From the NCBI GenBank assembly GCA_945862325.1, contig CAMAXZ010000017.1:1-64000 (forward strand): a stretch of 64,000 nucleotides of DNA, given 5' to 3'. Positions within the stretch are counted from its first letter, which is position 1. Each line of letters starts with the position of its first letter. Under the pieces are notes generated by a model. That model was not told the DNA's origin. It saw only the letters and a program-made list of their open reading frames with translations, and did no database searches. Below, one piece after another: positions 20,492-29,891 of the stretch. The stretch comes from Klebsiella pneumoniae. Lineage in GTDB: Bacteria; Myxococcota_A; UBA796; SXON01. The translations under genes and the position numbers were made by a program.

Positions 20492-22869
20492 TCCTCGCCG
20501 CCCTCGTGGGGTGCCTTGCGTACCGCACGTACCCGCTCGTCACGATGGACCCGCCCGGTCCAGGCGCGTTCGAGCCGAGCGGCGTCGCCGTGCTCGAGGA
20601 CGGCCGAATGGTCGTCTCCGCAGAGGGCGAGGCGCGCGTGCTCTATGTTCCCGACCCGGACCGACCGCTCGTCCCGGGGACGGTCCTCGGCGCGTTTCCC
20701 CTGCGGGACCTCGGCCGCCGCGGCGCGATCCCCGGGTGGCGCGCGGGCGTGAGGCTGGCGCCACGCCCGATCCGCTGGCTGGCGCGAGGTCGCCGGGAGG
20801 TGATCCCGTACGACATCGAGGATCTCGCGAGCTTCGGCCCGGACCGTGTCCTCGGCATCACCGCGTACGACACGATCGGGCGGCGCACGGGCCACCAGAA
20901 GGACTACGTCGCGCGTCCGCGCGTGGTCACCGAGCAGATCTTCGTCCTCGAGCGAGCCCAGGAGGGTGACGCCGAGGTGTGGCAGGAGCGCGCGGTGCCG
21001 GAGATCGAGCGCCTCCGCGGGGTCCTGTCGGATTGGGGCCGCGCGCAGTGCCAGGACGACATGCTGGTGCAGGGCATCGCGGCGGACGCCGACAGCTCGA
21101 CCATCTGGATCGGCCTGCGCCGCTGCGACGGGCCGGTCGCGCGTGTGCTCCGGTTCGACCTCGATCGGGCACGCGACGGGGCGGTCGCGGACCTCGTGGT
21201 GGTCGCGGACGGCGTGCGCGGCGGGCGTGGGCCCACGGAGGGGGTGAGCGGGCTCACGTGGGCCGCGGGCCACCTGCTCGCGACCACGGCGTGGGACAGC
21301 TACGGCCTCCCAGGCGAGCCGACATGGGGCGGCCGCCTCAGCGTCGTCCGCGACGGCGTCCTCGTCCCGCTCCCGGCCGCGGACCGGTTCGTCGATCGGC
21401 CGTCGGGGGTGGCCGTGCTCGAAGCCCCCGTCGCGACCGACACGGCCATGCTCGACAGCGTGGTGATCTTCGACAACGACGACGCCTCGCAGAACGCGGG
21501 CCGCCCCAATCTCACGCTGCTCGAGGCGTTCACGGCGCGTCCGCAGGGCGGCCGGTGGGCCGAGCTGGTCGACCTCGCCGAGGCGCCCGACGTGCCGCCC
21601 GTCGGCCTCAACGGCTTCGATGTTCGCTGGTACGTACGGGATCATCGTCTGTCGATGCTCGGGGTCCGCCTGGACCGGGAGCCGGCGGACCAGACCGGAC
21701 CCGGGGAGTCGGGCGCGTGGACGCGGGCGCTCGGTGGACTGTGGCAGCTCCGGGTGGGCGGATCGCTCGGCGTCCTCGCGCGCGGCGTGCCCCTCGTCGA
21801 CAAGCGCACCGGGCACAACCGGCAGGCGGCGGCCTGGACGGACTACACGGGCTCGAACCTGTCGTTCACCGGATACCGCGCGACGGTGTCGACCGTCCCT
21901 CGCGACCGCGAGCGCCACGACCCGTCGGTCGCGGGCTTGCTCCACGCCGCGCGCGAGGCCTCCCGGGTGCGCATCACCCTCCCGCGCACCGCGATGCCCG
22001 GCGCGGGGCTCGTCCTCCAAGGCTTCGAGATCGACACGTCGTCCCGCGCGGATCGCGGTGTGTGCCTCGCGGCGCTGGACGTCGGCGTGGATTGGGCGGG
22101 GGACTCCCGCCGGGAAGTGGACGTACAGGCGACCCTGGTCGGCGGCCTGTGCAACGACTTCGATCTTCGCGGTCCGGCCTTCCACCACGGCCTGACCACC
22201 GCGGTCGACGGCGGCGTGCGGGTGATCGTTCACTTCGCGGTCGTCGAGGGCGCGGAGGCCCACTCGTGGCGCGCGTCCGTGTGGGATCGCACCGTGCCCG
22301 GCCCCCGAGACGGCGCGCCGATCGGCATGCGCGACGAAGACGCGCGCAACCACGTGCACTGCGTCGGCGTGGCGCCCGACGGCGCCGTGACCCGCCTCGC
22401 CCGCCCGGTCGAACGCCCGCCCAGCGCCTGGGTCCAGCTCGGCTCGACCGCCACCCCCGTGCCGCGCGGCCCCGCGAGCCTCCGCGGCTTCACCCTCGCG
22501 CTCGACCCCTTGGGGTTCGACGAGGCCACGACGCGCCGCCGCCTCACCGAAGAAGAAGCGCTGGATCGGAACAACTACATCTACCGGTACCTCGTGCGGG
22601 CGTTCCCGACCGCCGACGGCGCCTTCGTCGAAGGCGGCCTCACGCACGGCATCCACCCGGCGGGCCCGCTGCGCGACAACGCGCGTCCGAGCGCGCTCCT
22701 CGTCGACGCCCGCATGACGACCTTCCCGTCGAGCGTGGCGGCCCCGGCGTTCGACACCGTGTGGCCGCGACGCGCGGACGACCCGAACCTCGAGCCGGAG
22801 GATGGGTACATCCGGTGGGCGACGGGGCGGCGCCTGGACGACTCGCCCGCGTGCTCGCCGCCATGGTGA
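20482..22869 (+). CDS. Large predicted lipoprotein of unknown function
   Basis: About 795 residues from a GTG start inside the thioesterase gene. The N-terminus VALILAALVGCLAYRT has a lipobox (LVGC) but no basic n-region. The body has propeller-like segments (EPSGVAVLEDGRMVVSAEGE, TWAAGHLLATTAWDSYG), then a beta-rich region with paired cysteines (CLAALDVGVDW, GGLCNDFD). I do not recognise a family. It precedes and overlaps (ATGGTGA) an outer-membrane barrel gene, so the two may form a surface complex. The upstream part of the track ORF is shadow of the thioesterase gene. Confidence 0.7.
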   Translation: MALILAALVGCLAYRTYPLVTMDPPGPGAFEPSGVAVLEDGRMVVSAEGEARVLYVPDPDRPLVPGTVLGAFPLRDLGRRGAIPGWRAGVRLAPRPIRWLARGRREVIPYDIEDLASFGPDRVLGITAYDTIGRRTGHQKDYVARPRVVTEQIFVLERAQEGDAEVWQERAVPEIERLRGVLSDWGRAQCQDDMLVQGIAADADSSTIWIGLRRCDGPVARVLRFDLDRARDGAVADLVVVADGVRGGRGPTEGVSGLTWAAGHLLATTAWDSYGLPGEPTWGGRLSVVRDGVLVPLPAADRFVDRPSGVAVLEAPVATDTAMLDSVVIFDNDDASQNAGRPNLTLLEAFTARPQGGRWAELVDLAEAPDVPPVGLNGFDVRWYVRDHRLSMLGVRLDREPADQTGPGESGAWTRALGGLWQLRVGGSLGVLARGVPLVDKRTGHNRQAAAWTDYTGSNLSFTGYRATVSTVPRDRERHDPSVAGLLHAAREASRVRITLPRTAMPGAGLVLQGFEIDTSSRADRGVCLAALDVGVDWAGDSRREVDVQATLVGGLCNDFDLRGPAFHHGLTTAVDGGVRVIVHFAVVEGAEAHSWRASVWDRTVPGPRDGAPIGMRDEDARNHVHCVGVAPDGAVTRLARPVERPPSAWVQLGSTATPVPRGPASLRGFTLALDPLGFDEATTRRRLTEEEALDRNNYIYRYLVRAFPTADGAFVEGGLTHGIHPAGPLRDNARPSALLVDARMTTFPSSVAAPAFDTVWPRRADDPNLEPEDGYIRWATGRRLDDSPACSPPW

Positions 22870-24026
22870 CCGCCACGCTGCTGGTCGCCGCCGCGCTCGC
22901 GGCCACGGACGAGTGGGGCGACAGCAGCGCGCTGGTGGGCCCGGTCGCCCCCGAGCTGCTCTGGGGCCCCGTGCTCGAGCTGCGGCAACGGATCGACACG
23001 TTTCCCGACACGCTCGAGGTCGGGCAGCGCGCGGAGGTGGGCCTCGAGGTCGAACGACGCGCGGTGTCCGCGCGGGTCAGCGTCGAGGACATCCGGCGAT
23101 GGGCGCCCGCCGCCGAAGCCGCGGCCCCGCCGGGGCCTGGCCTCGGCGACGCGTGGGTGCGCTTCGCATGGTCGATGAACGGCAACGTCGGGATCCGCGT
23201 CACGGCCGGGCGCCAGGAGCTGCAGGCGCACCAGGGGCGCATCCTGGGCGACGACGACCGCGCGCTCACGCCCCGGCGCTTCGACGCCGTGCGCGCGGAG
23301 CTGCGGGGTCTGCCCCTCAACCTCGAATTTCTGAACGCGCGCCGCCTCGCGGAGGGCGACACGCAGACGCTCGGCTTGACGATGGTCCGCGGCGGCCTCG
23401 CGGGCGGCGCGGGCCTCACCCGGTACGTCGCGGACGCCCTCTGGCTCTGGGACGCCCGACAGACCGAAGACACGAGCCACACGGTGGGCACGTACGCGGA
23501 GGTCGACATCGCGCAGTGGCGTTCCCGCGGGGAGTTCTGGGTGCAGACGCGCGGCGACGCGGTCGCCACGGCCTTCTCCGCGCGGGCCGGCCGCGTGTTC
23601 GGGACCTACGAGCGCTTCGTCCTCGCGGGGAGCCTCGACGCGCTCAGCGGCGACGCGGGTGGCGCCGCGTGGCGCTCGCCCGTCGGCGACCGCCGCCGCT
23701 TCAACGGCGGGCTCGATCGGTTCGCCGAGGCCCCCGTCGACGGGCTCGCGGACATCGCCGCCACCGTCGAGTGGCGACCGTCGCCACGCGTCCAGGGCAT
23801 CGTGACCGGCCACGCGTTCCTGCCGATGTCGAGCCCGGGCGTGTACGGCTGGGGCGCGGAGGCCTCCCTTCGCGCTTCATTTTCGGCGTTCGCCATCCTC
23901 GGCGCCGAAGGCGCGGCGTTCTGGCCGATCGACGGATCGGCGCCGGAGCACCGGGTCACGGTCGAGCTCGACGTCGCGTTCAACCGGACCGCCGCGCCGA
24001 GCGGCGGCGCGCGCGTGACGGAGTGA
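22863..24026 (+). CDS. Outer-membrane beta-barrel protein, alginate-export-like
   Basis: About 387 residues with a signal peptide (MVTATLLVAAALA). The body shows alternating barrel strands, including VRFAWSMNGNVGIRVTAGRQELQ and the downstream ILGDDDRALTPRRFDAVRAEL, the pattern of alginate-export-type porins (GRQEL... then ... RRFDGVR). This similarity is from memory of the family and not from a search. No alginate genes are nearby, so it could carry another solute or polymer. The track ORF begins 1.9 kb earlier, but that portion is shadow. Confidence 0.68.
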   Translation: MVTATLLVAAALAATDEWGDSSALVGPVAPELLWGPVLELRQRIDTFPDTLEVGQRAEVGLEVERRAVSARVSVEDIRRWAPAAEAAAPPGPGLGDAWVRFAWSMNGNVGIRVTAGRQELQAHQGRILGDDDRALTPRRFDAVRAELRGLPLNLEFLNARRLAEGDTQTLGLTMVRGGLAGGAGLTRYVADALWLWDARQTEDTSHTVGTYAEVDIAQWRSRGEFWVQTRGDAVATAFSARAGRVFGTYERFVLAGSLDALSGDAGGAAWRSPVGDRRRFNGGLDRFAEAPVDGLADIAATVEWRPSPRVQGIVTGHAFLPMSSPGVYGWGAEASLRASFSAFAILGAEGAAFWPIDGSAPEHRVTVELDVAFNRTAAPSGGARVTE

Positions 24027-24043
24027 CCGGACCGCGACGCGGT

Positions 24044-24049
24044 TAGCAC
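24044..24049 (+). promoter_or_regulatory. -10-like box TAGCAC before rsgA
   Basis: TAGCAC ends six bases before the ATG of rsgA and no Shine-Dalgarno is present. The -35 is poor (GTGACC at a short spacing), so this is a weak leaderless-promoter candidate. Confidence 0.3.
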
Positions 24050-24055
24050 GAGCGG

Positions 24056-24880
24056 ATGGCGCGAAGCGGCGAAGTGGTCGAGATGGTCGGGCGGCGCGTG
24101 CGCGTGCGATTCGTGGAAGGCGACGAGGCGGTCCTGCCCGTGCGCGACGCCGTGGTCGTCGGTGACAAGGTCACGGTGTCCGACTCCGCCGTCACCGCGC
24201 ACGAGCCGCGCGCGACCGAGCTGCTCCGCAGCGGCGCGAGGACACGGACCGTGTGCGCCAACGCGACCATGCTCCTGTCGGTCAACGCGGCGAGCACGCC
24301 TCCGTTCCGCGCGGGCCTCGTCGACCGGCTGCTCGTGGCCGCCAGCGCCGCCGGCATGGACGCGGCGTTGGTGCTGAACAAGTGCGACGAGGGCATGGAG
24401 GAGGAGGACCTCGAGACGCTCGCCCGGTACGAGGCGCTCGGGTACCCGGTGTTCCTCGTGAGCGCGGTGCAGAACAAGGGCTTCGACGCGCTGCTCGAGC
24501 TCCTCCACCGCCACACCTCCGTCCTCGTCGGGCACTCCGGGGTCGGAAAAACCTCCATCCTCCGCGTCCTCGTGCCCGGGGTGCAACGCGACGTCGGCGT
24601 GCTCGACGCGTGGGGGCGCGGCCGCCACACCACCACCGGCGGCGCCATGTACGACCTGCCCGGCGGCGGCCGCCTGATCGACGTCCCCGGGGTCCGCGAG
24701 TTCGGGGTCGACCACATCGACAAGGCCGAGCTGCGGCGACACTTCCCCGAGCTCGCGGCCCTCGCGTGCAAGTACCGCAGCTGCCTTCACATGGGTGAAG
24801 ACGGCTGCGAAGCGGAGGAACACATGACGGAGGCTCGACTCGAGAGCTACCAGAAGCTGATGGCGGAACTCGTCAGCTGA
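24056..24880 (+). CDS. rsgA: Ribosome small-subunit GTPase RsgA
   Basis: 274 residues. It is a circularly permuted GTPase: the G4 motif NKCD comes before the P-loop GHSGVGKTS, and G3 DVPGV follows. An OB-fold precedes it, and the C-terminal zinc-binding segment is CKYRSCLHMGEDGC, which keeps the Cys-Cys-His-Cys pattern. It matures the 30S subunit. The length is slightly short relative to the usual 290-350 residues. It is convergent with sucB, with only four bases between the stop codons. Confidence 0.93.
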   Translation: MARSGEVVEMVGRRVRVRFVEGDEAVLPVRDAVVVGDKVTVSDSAVTAHEPRATELLRSGARTRTVCANATMLLSVNAASTPPFRAGLVDRLLVAASAAGMDAALVLNKCDEGMEEEDLETLARYEALGYPVFLVSAVQNKGFDALLELLHRHTSVLVGHSGVGKTSILRVLVPGVQRDVGVLDAWGRGRHTTTGGAMYDLPGGGRLIDVPGVREFGVDHIDKAELRRHFPELAALACKYRSCLHMGEDGCEAEEHMTEARLESYQKLMAELVS

Positions 24881-24884
24881 CCGC

Positions 24885-26099
24885 TCAGACCTCGAGCAGC
24901 AGCCGCTCGGGGTCCTCGAGGCACTCCTTGATGCGGACGAGGAAGCTCACGGCCTCGCGCCCGTCGAGGAGGCGGTGGTCGTAGCTGACCGCCAGGTACA
25001 TCATCGGGCGGATGACGATTTGATCGTCGACCACCACCGCGCGCTTCTGGATGGCGTGCATGCCGAGGATCGCCACCTGCGGTGGGTTGAGGATCGGCGT
25101 CGACATCATCGAGCCGAAGATTCCGCCGTTGCTGATCGTGAAGGTACCACCGCGAAGATCGTCGACCGCGAGGGTGTTGTCGCGCGCCTTCTGACCGAAG
25201 GCGGCGATGGCCTGCTCCGTCTCGGCGAAGCTGAGCCGATCCGCGTTGCGCAGCACCGGGACGACGAGGCCGCGGGGCCCGCTGACGGCGACACCGACGT
25301 GGTAGTACTCCTTGTAGACGATGGAGTCTCCACGAATCTCGGCGTTGGCCGAAGGCCAAGCCTTGAGCGCGTCGATCGCCGCCTTGACGAAGAAGCTCAT
25401 GAAGCCGAGCTTGATGCCGTAGCGCTTGGTGAAGCGCTCCTGATAGCGCTCGCGCAGCCCCATGACCGCGCTCATGTCCACCTCGTTGAAGGTGGTCAGG
25501 ATGGCCGCGTTCTGCTGGGCCTCGACGAGGCGCGTCGCGATCCGGCGGCGGATGCTGGTCATCGGAACGACGCGTTCGACGTCGCCGCCGGCCACCACCA
25601 CCGGCGCGGGGGCCGGCGCAGGCCGAGCGGCCGCCGTGACGTCCGCGCGCGTCACCCGGCCGCCACGACCAGAGCCCGCCACCTGCTCGGCGCTCAGGCC
25701 GGCCTCGTGGAGCGCCTTGCGGACGCTGGGGCTCGTGGGCGCGTCGGCGCGCGGGGCGACGTTGCTGACGCCTTTGCCGGCGCTCAGGACGCCTTCGGCC
25801 TCCGCAGGGTCCGTCGCGAGCGGCGCGGCGCCGGGGCTCGACGGGGCCGCCGTCGACGCGGCGCCGGGCGCGACGCGCGCGAGCGCCTGCCCGACCTTCA
25901 CCTCGGCGCCTTCCGGCGCGAGCGCGACCTCGAAGACGCCGGCCGCTGGAGACGGCACCTCGACGTTGGCCTTGTCGCTCTCGAGCTCGACCAGCGGCTC
26001 GTCCACTTTCACGGGGTCGCCGGGCTTCTTCAGCCAGCGCGCGATCGTGGCCGTCGTGACCGACTCGCCCATGCTCGGGACCACCACCTCGATCGACAT
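24885..26099 (-). CDS. sucB: 2-oxoglutarate dehydrogenase E2 (dihydrolipoyl succinyltransferase)
   Basis: 404 residues, normal E2o length. The N-terminal lipoyl domain carries the lipoylated lysine in [13 protein letters not shown] near residue 43. After an Ala/Pro linker comes the peripheral subunit-binding domain ([20 protein letters not shown]) and the catalytic core with [13 protein letters not shown]. It transfers the succinyl group to CoA in the TCA cycle. The E1 and E3 genes are not adjacent. The ATG at 26099 has GGAGGAG upstream; the track start at 26513 is shadow. It is the last gene of the glpK-led minus-strand group. Confidence 0.94.
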   Translation of the reverse strand: MSIEVVVPSMGESVTTATIARWLKKPGDPVKVDEPLVELESDKANVEVPSPAAGVFEVALAPEGAEVKVGQALARVAPGAASTAAPSSPGAAPLATDPAEAEGVLSAGKGVSNVAPRADAPTSPSVRKALHEAGLSAEQVAGSGRGGRVTRADVTAAARPAPAPAPVVVAGGDVERVVPMTSIRRRIATRLVEAQQNAAILTTFNEVDMSAVMGLRERYQERFTKRYGIKLGFMSFFVKAAIDALKAWPSANAEIRGDSIVYKEYYHVGVAVSGPRGLVVPVLRNADRLSFAETEQAIAAFGQKARDNTLAVDDLRGGTFTISNGGIFGSMMSTPILNPPQVAILGMHAIQKRAVVVDDQIVIRPMMYLAVSYDHRLLDGREAVSFLVRIKECLEDPERLLLEV

Positions 26100-26122
26100 C
26101 GCTCCTCCAGAGGCCGTCCGAA

Positions 26123-26710
26123 CTAACGCGGCGCGCCGCGGGCGGCCGCGCGCTCGAGCGCCAACGCGACCGCTTCCCGCGCGAGCCACCTCGCCCGGCC
26201 GGACGGCCGCCGCCAGACCTCGGAGTCGACCGGCCACGGGCCGGCCTCGAAGCCGAGCTCGGCCGCGAGCGCGAGGGCTCGGCCGAGGTGGAATCGCTCG
26301 GTCACGAGCACGACGCGTCGCCGCTCGACGCCGAGGAGCCCGCGCGCCATCTCCAGGTTTCCCCGTGTGTTCCTGCTCTTTTCGTCCAGCATCAGCGCCG
26401 CTCGCGGCACCCCCGCGGCCTCGAGCGCGCGCGCGCTCACGACCGCCTCGCCGGGGGGGTGGAGGTGATGCGCCCCCGTGCACACGATGACCGGGGCCAC
26501 CCGCGCGCACCACGCCGCGAGGGCGCCGTCGATCCGCGCGCGCAGCGACGACGACGGGGTGCCGTCCGGCCGAACCGCAGCACCGAGCAAGACGATCGCG
26601 TCGACCGGTGTCGTCGCCGGAGACAGGCGTGAGGCGGCGAGCACCTCACGCGCGGCGGCGGGCAGCGCGGCCGGGACGCGGAGCGGCACGGCCGGGTCCC
26701 AGCGGCGCAC
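26123..26710 (-). CDS. DUF218 (YdcF-like) protein
   Basis: 195 residues from GTG. Family features are [15 protein letters not shown] near the N-terminus, ICTG-like [27 protein letters not shown] and [17 protein letters not shown]. YdcF-type proteins act in envelope or nucleotide-related roles that are not settled. This one has no clear membrane segment, unlike SanA/ElyC forms. Its start follows the stop of the MYXO-CTERM gene without a gap (TGAGTG), and sucB starts 23 bases on. Confidence 0.85.
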   Translation of the reverse strand: MRRWDPAVPLRVPAALPAAAREVLAASRLSPATTPVDAIVLLGAAVRPDGTPSSSLRARIDGALAAWCARVAPVIVCTGAHHLHPPGEAVVSARALEAAGVPRAALMLDEKSRNTRGNLEMARGLLGVERRRVVLVTERFHLGRALALAAELGFEAGPWPVDSEVWRRPSGRARWLAREAVALALERAAARGAPR

Positions 26711-27352
26711 TCAGCGGCCCGGCGCGCGCCGCGCGACGAGCAGGCCGAGCGCGCCGAGCAGCGCGCCGAGGGTGGAGCCGTCGGCCGCGCCCCACCCACA
26801 CCCGGGCGACCCCGGCGCGGCCGGGACCTCCGACACGGGCGCGCGCACCGGGGCGTCAGACGGCGTAACCGGGGCGGTTGGCGCGTCCGAAACCGTTGGT
26901 TCGACCGCCACGTCCGTGGGCGGGCGATCGAGCAGCGCGACGTTTGCCCGATCCTCCTCGGTGAGGAGGCCGTCGGTGTAGGTGGCGCGTGGCGTGTACC
27001 AGGGCCACTGGGCAAAGACCTTCGCGTGTTCGGGCACCGGCGAGGCGCGACCCCGGCGCGCGTGCACGCCGTCGGCGAGGAGCCGACGGTCGGCGGGACG
27101 CATGCGGCGGACGTGCTCCGCCGGTACCGGCCCAGGATGGAGCAGGTACCAGACGGCGAGCGCGCGCGTCAGCCGTTCGGAGCCCTTCCCCGCGCCCGCG
27201 TCGATCGCGACGACCAGCGCGTCGCGCCCCGCGTCGGTCGCGGTCACGCAGTCGTAGGCTTCCCGGGTGCCGGACGCCCGGACCGCGTCCAGCGCGGCCG
27301 CGATGTCGCAGTCCGCGGCGAGCGCCGCGGCGACGGCCAAGAGGGGGCTCAT
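26711..27352 (-). CDS. MYXO-CTERM-type sorted protein, unknown function
   Basis: 213 residues. A signal peptide (MSPLLAVAAALAADC) leads into a helical domain of about 130 residues and then a Pro/Thr/Val-rich linker. The C-terminus has a Cys-Gly motif (GSPGCGWGAADG), a hydrophobic stretch (STLGALLGALGLLVA) and RRAPGR, the layout of the MYXO-CTERM sorting tag found in myxobacterial surface proteins. The body is unrecognised. It overlaps glpK by ATGA, so a surface protein is translationally coupled to glycerol kinase, which is unexplained. Confidence 0.75.
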   Translation of the reverse strand: MSPLLAVAAALAADCDIAAALDAVRASGTREAYDCVTATDAGRDALVVAIDAGAGKGSERLTRALAVWYLLHPGPVPAEHVRRMRPADRRLLADGVHARRGRASPVPEHAKVFAQWPWYTPRATYTDGLLTEEDRANVALLDRPPTDVAVEPTVSDAPTAPVTPSDAPVRAPVSEVPAAPGSPGCGWGAADGSTLGALLGALGLLVARRAPGR

Positions 27353-28815
27353 GCGCGCGCCACGGCGGCCGACCAGGCCGACAACGTGCGCGCGATCACG
27401 AGGGGGTCGCCGGAGGGGGAGAAGCGACGCTCCTCGCTCGACGCGCCCCGGAGCGCCTCCACGTCCGGCCACATCCCGACGCCGAGCCCCGCGAGGAGCG
27501 CGGCGCCCATCGCGGTGCTCTCGAGGTTGCGGGGGCGCACGCACGGCACCCCGAGCACATCGGCCTGGATCTGCATCAGCAGGTCGTTCCGCGCCGCGCC
27601 GCCGTCGACGCGCAGCTCGCGCAGCGGCGCGCCCGCGTCCGCCGCCATGGCGCCGAGGATGTCGGTGAGCTGCAGCGCGACCCCCTCGAGCACGGCCCGC
27701 GCGATGTGGGCCCTGGTGGTCCCGCGCGTGAGGCCGCTCAGGAGGCCCCGCGCGTCCGGACGCCAATGGGGCGCGCCGAGCCCGGCGAGCGCGGGCACGA
27801 ACACCACGCCGCCGCTGTCGGGCACCGTGGCCGCGAGCGCCTCGACCTCCGCGCTGGACTGGAAGAACCCGAGCCCGTCCCGCAGCCACTGCACGGCCGC
27901 GCCCGCCACGAACGCGCTGCCCTCGAGCGCGTAGGTGACCTCGCCGCCGAGCCGCCACCCGATCGTCGTCAGGAGCCCGTGGCGGCTCGTCACCGCTGTC
28001 GCGCCGGTGTTCAGCAGGAGGAACGCGCCCGTGCCGTACGTGCACTTCGCCATGCCCGGCGCGAAGCACGCCTGGCCGAACAGCGCGCTCTGCTGGTCGC
28101 CCGCGAGCCCGGCGACGGGGATGCCGTCCGGCAGGAACCCTACGCCGCGGGTATGGCCGAACACCCCGGCGTTGTCGACGACCCGCGGCAGGCACGCGAG
28201 CGGCACCCCGAAGCGCTCGCACAGCGCGGGATCCCACGCGAGCGCGTGGATGTCGTACAGCAAGGTGCGCGACGCGTTGCTCGGGTCGGTCACGTGCTCG
28301 CCGGTCAGCCGCCAGGCCACGTAGCTGTCGATCGTCCCGAATCGCAGCCGACCGGAGGCCGCGCCTTCGGCCACGCCCGGGACGTTCTGGAGCACCCACT
28401 CCGCCTTCGTGGCCGAGAAGTACGGGTCGAGCACCAGGCCGGTCCGCGCGCGCACCTCGTCCTCGAGCCCCTCGGCGCGGAGCGCCTCGCAGCGCGCGGC
28501 CGTTCGGCGGTCCTGCCAGACCAGGGCACGGTGGGCGGGCGCGCCGGTCGTGCCGTCCCAGAACAGCGAGGTCTCCCGCTGGTTGGTGACCCCGATCGCG
28601 GCGATGCGGCCGACGTCCACCGCGGACAAGACGCCGCCCACGGCGGCGCCCACCGAGGCCCAGATCTCGTCGGGCTCGTGCTCGACGCGGCCGGGCGCCG
28701 GAAAGTGATTGGGGAACTCGACGTTGTGCGAGGCGAGCACGCGGCCCGCGACGTCGACCAGCAGCGCGGTGCTGCCGGTGGTACCTTGATCGATGGCGAG
28801 GACGACGTCCTTCAT
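27349..28815 (-). CDS. glpK: Glycerol kinase
   Basis: 488 residues, full length FGGY kinase. Starts DVVLAIDQGTTGSTALLVD and carries FGGY-type signatures (LAGDQQSALFGQACFAPGMAKCTYGTG and, near the C-terminus, LRVDGGAARNDLLMQIQADV). It phosphorylates glycerol to glycerol-3-phosphate in the cytoplasm. No glpF or glpD is adjacent. A TAGCAT box lies six bases before the ATG with TCGCAA at 17 bases further upstream, so a leaderless transcript is likely. It is divergent from the lipoprotein cassette at 28891. Confidence 0.95.
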   Translation of the reverse strand: MKDVVLAIDQGTTGSTALLVDVAGRVLASHNVEFPNHFPAPGRVEHEPDEIWASVGAAVGGVLSAVDVGRIAAIGVTNQRETSLFWDGTTGAPAHRALVWQDRRTAARCEALRAEGLEDEVRARTGLVLDPYFSATKAEWVLQNVPGVAEGAASGRLRFGTIDSYVAWRLTGEHVTDPSNASRTLLYDIHALAWDPALCERFGVPLACLPRVVDNAGVFGHTRGVGFLPDGIPVAGLAGDQQSALFGQACFAPGMAKCTYGTGAFLLLNTGATAVTSRHGLLTTIGWRLGGEVTYALEGSAFVAGAAVQWLRDGLGFFQSSAEVEALAATVPDSGGVVFVPALAGLGAPHWRPDARGLLSGLTRGTTRAHIARAVLEGVALQLTDILGAMAADAGAPLRELRVDGGAARNDLLMQIQADVLGVPCVRPRNLESTAMGAALLAGLGVGMWPDVEALRGASSEERRFSPSGDPLVIARTLSAWSAAVARA

Positions 28816-28821
28816 CCATCG

Positions 28822-28850
28822 ATGCTACCGCGTCGCCGGACGCGTTGCGA
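28822..28850 (-). promoter_or_regulatory. glpK promoter (TCGCAA-N17-TAGCAT)
   Basis: TAGCAT on the minus strand ends six bases before the glpK ATG, with a weak TCGCAA -35 at a 17-base spacing. The -10 hexamer is identical to that of the gene at 37172. Confidence 0.45.
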
Positions 28851-28890
28851 GCCCGCGCCCCCGGCGCTATCCAACCTGCGGAGGAACCCC

Positions 28891-29502
28891 ATGATCACGC
28901 TCGCCCTCGGCTTCCTGGCGTGCACCGGCCCACAGCCCGGGTACGACGGTACGAACATGACGAACTACTTCCCGATCGACGGCGCGCGCGAGTCCTCGTT
29001 CCGCAACGACGACACGTCGATCGAGTGGACCCTCGCCATGAAGACCGTCCAGCCCGTCGAGACGATCGACGGCCGCCGCGTCGTGACCTACGAGCTGACC
29101 AACGACGACACCGGCGAAGTGCTCGGCGCCGTGAAGTGGTCCGCCAGCGACGACGTGCTCATCCACGCCTGGCGCTCCGGCACGGACGAGTGGACCGAGT
29201 TCGACACGCCGGTCGTGTTCGCCGAAGAGAGCATGAACCTCGACGAGACCGTCGAGACGACGACCAACGGCTCGACGTTCACCGCCACGCGCCACGAGAT
29301 CGCGACGTGCGACGTCGTCTACGGCGACTCCTTCGACAACTGCATCCGCGTCACCCTCGACGACGGCGACGGCGATGACGCCGCCGGACCGATCTTCGCG
29401 GGAGAATACTGGCTCGCCGGCACGTACGGCGTCGCTCGCATGACGACCACCGGCTGGTCGCAGGCCTGGAGCCTCTCCGACCACGAGTACAGCGCGGAGT
29501 GA
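28891..29502 (+). CDS. Lipoprotein of unknown function, first of a four-gene chain
   Basis: 203 residues. The ATG at 28891 is set by a strong GGAGGAA just upstream; the long track ORF before it is shadow of glpK. The signal MITLALGFLACTGP has a lipobox ending in Cys. The rest is a beta-rich domain with FPIDGARESSFRNDD and a C-terminal ATCDVVYGDSFDNCIRV that holds a probable disulfide pair. I do not recognise the domain. Its stop overlaps the next start (GTGA), and the chain continues through three more lipoproteins. Confidence 0.75.
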   Translation: MITLALGFLACTGPQPGYDGTNMTNYFPIDGARESSFRNDDTSIEWTLAMKTVQPVETIDGRRVVTYELTNDDTGEVLGAVKWSASDDVLIHAWRSGTDEWTEFDTPVVFAEESMNLDETVETTTNGSTFTATRHEIATCDVVYGDSFDNCIRVTLDDGDGDDAAGPIFAGEYWLAGTYGVARMTTTGWSQAWSLSDHEYSAE

Positions 29503-29891
29503 TCCTCGCGGTCGCGCTGGTCCTGGGCTGCGCCGGCCCGTCCTACGATCGGGCGGACCTGCAGCTCGACGTCGCGGGGTCGCTCCCGGCGGACGCCGAG
29601 CGGCTGCGGGTCTGCGTGGTCGGCTCCGGCGTCGTGACCCAGGGCGCCGGAAACGGGCGCGCGGCGATCACCGGCCTCCCGGCGGATGAACCCGCCGACG
29701 TGACAGTGGTCGTGCTCGACGACGCCGACCGCGTCCTCGCCTCCGCGGGGCCCACGCGGCTCGACGGCGAAGCGCCGTGGGCCACCACGCCGCTCGCCGC
29801 GCCGGGCGCCGACTGCGACGATCCGGGGTCACCCGCGGCGGCGGGGAACGCCACGTGGCTGCTCGCGGTACGCTTCGACGAGGCGCCATGA
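29499..29891 (+). CDS. Small predicted lipoprotein
   Basis: 130 residues from a GTG that overlaps the previous stop. Signal VILAVALVLGCAGPS with lipobox LGC. The remainder is a short beta-rich domain with AERLRVCVVGSG and PADVTVVVLDDADRVLA, reminiscent of an extracellular immunoglobulin-like fold, plus a second cysteine near the C-terminus. No family recognised. It overlaps the next gene by ATGA. Confidence 0.66.
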   Translation: MILAVALVLGCAGPSYDRADLQLDVAGSLPADAERLRVCVVGSGVVTQGAGNGRAAITGLPADEPADVTVVVLDDADRVLASAGPTRLDGEAPWATTPLAAPGADCDDPGSPAAAGNATWLLAVRFDEAP

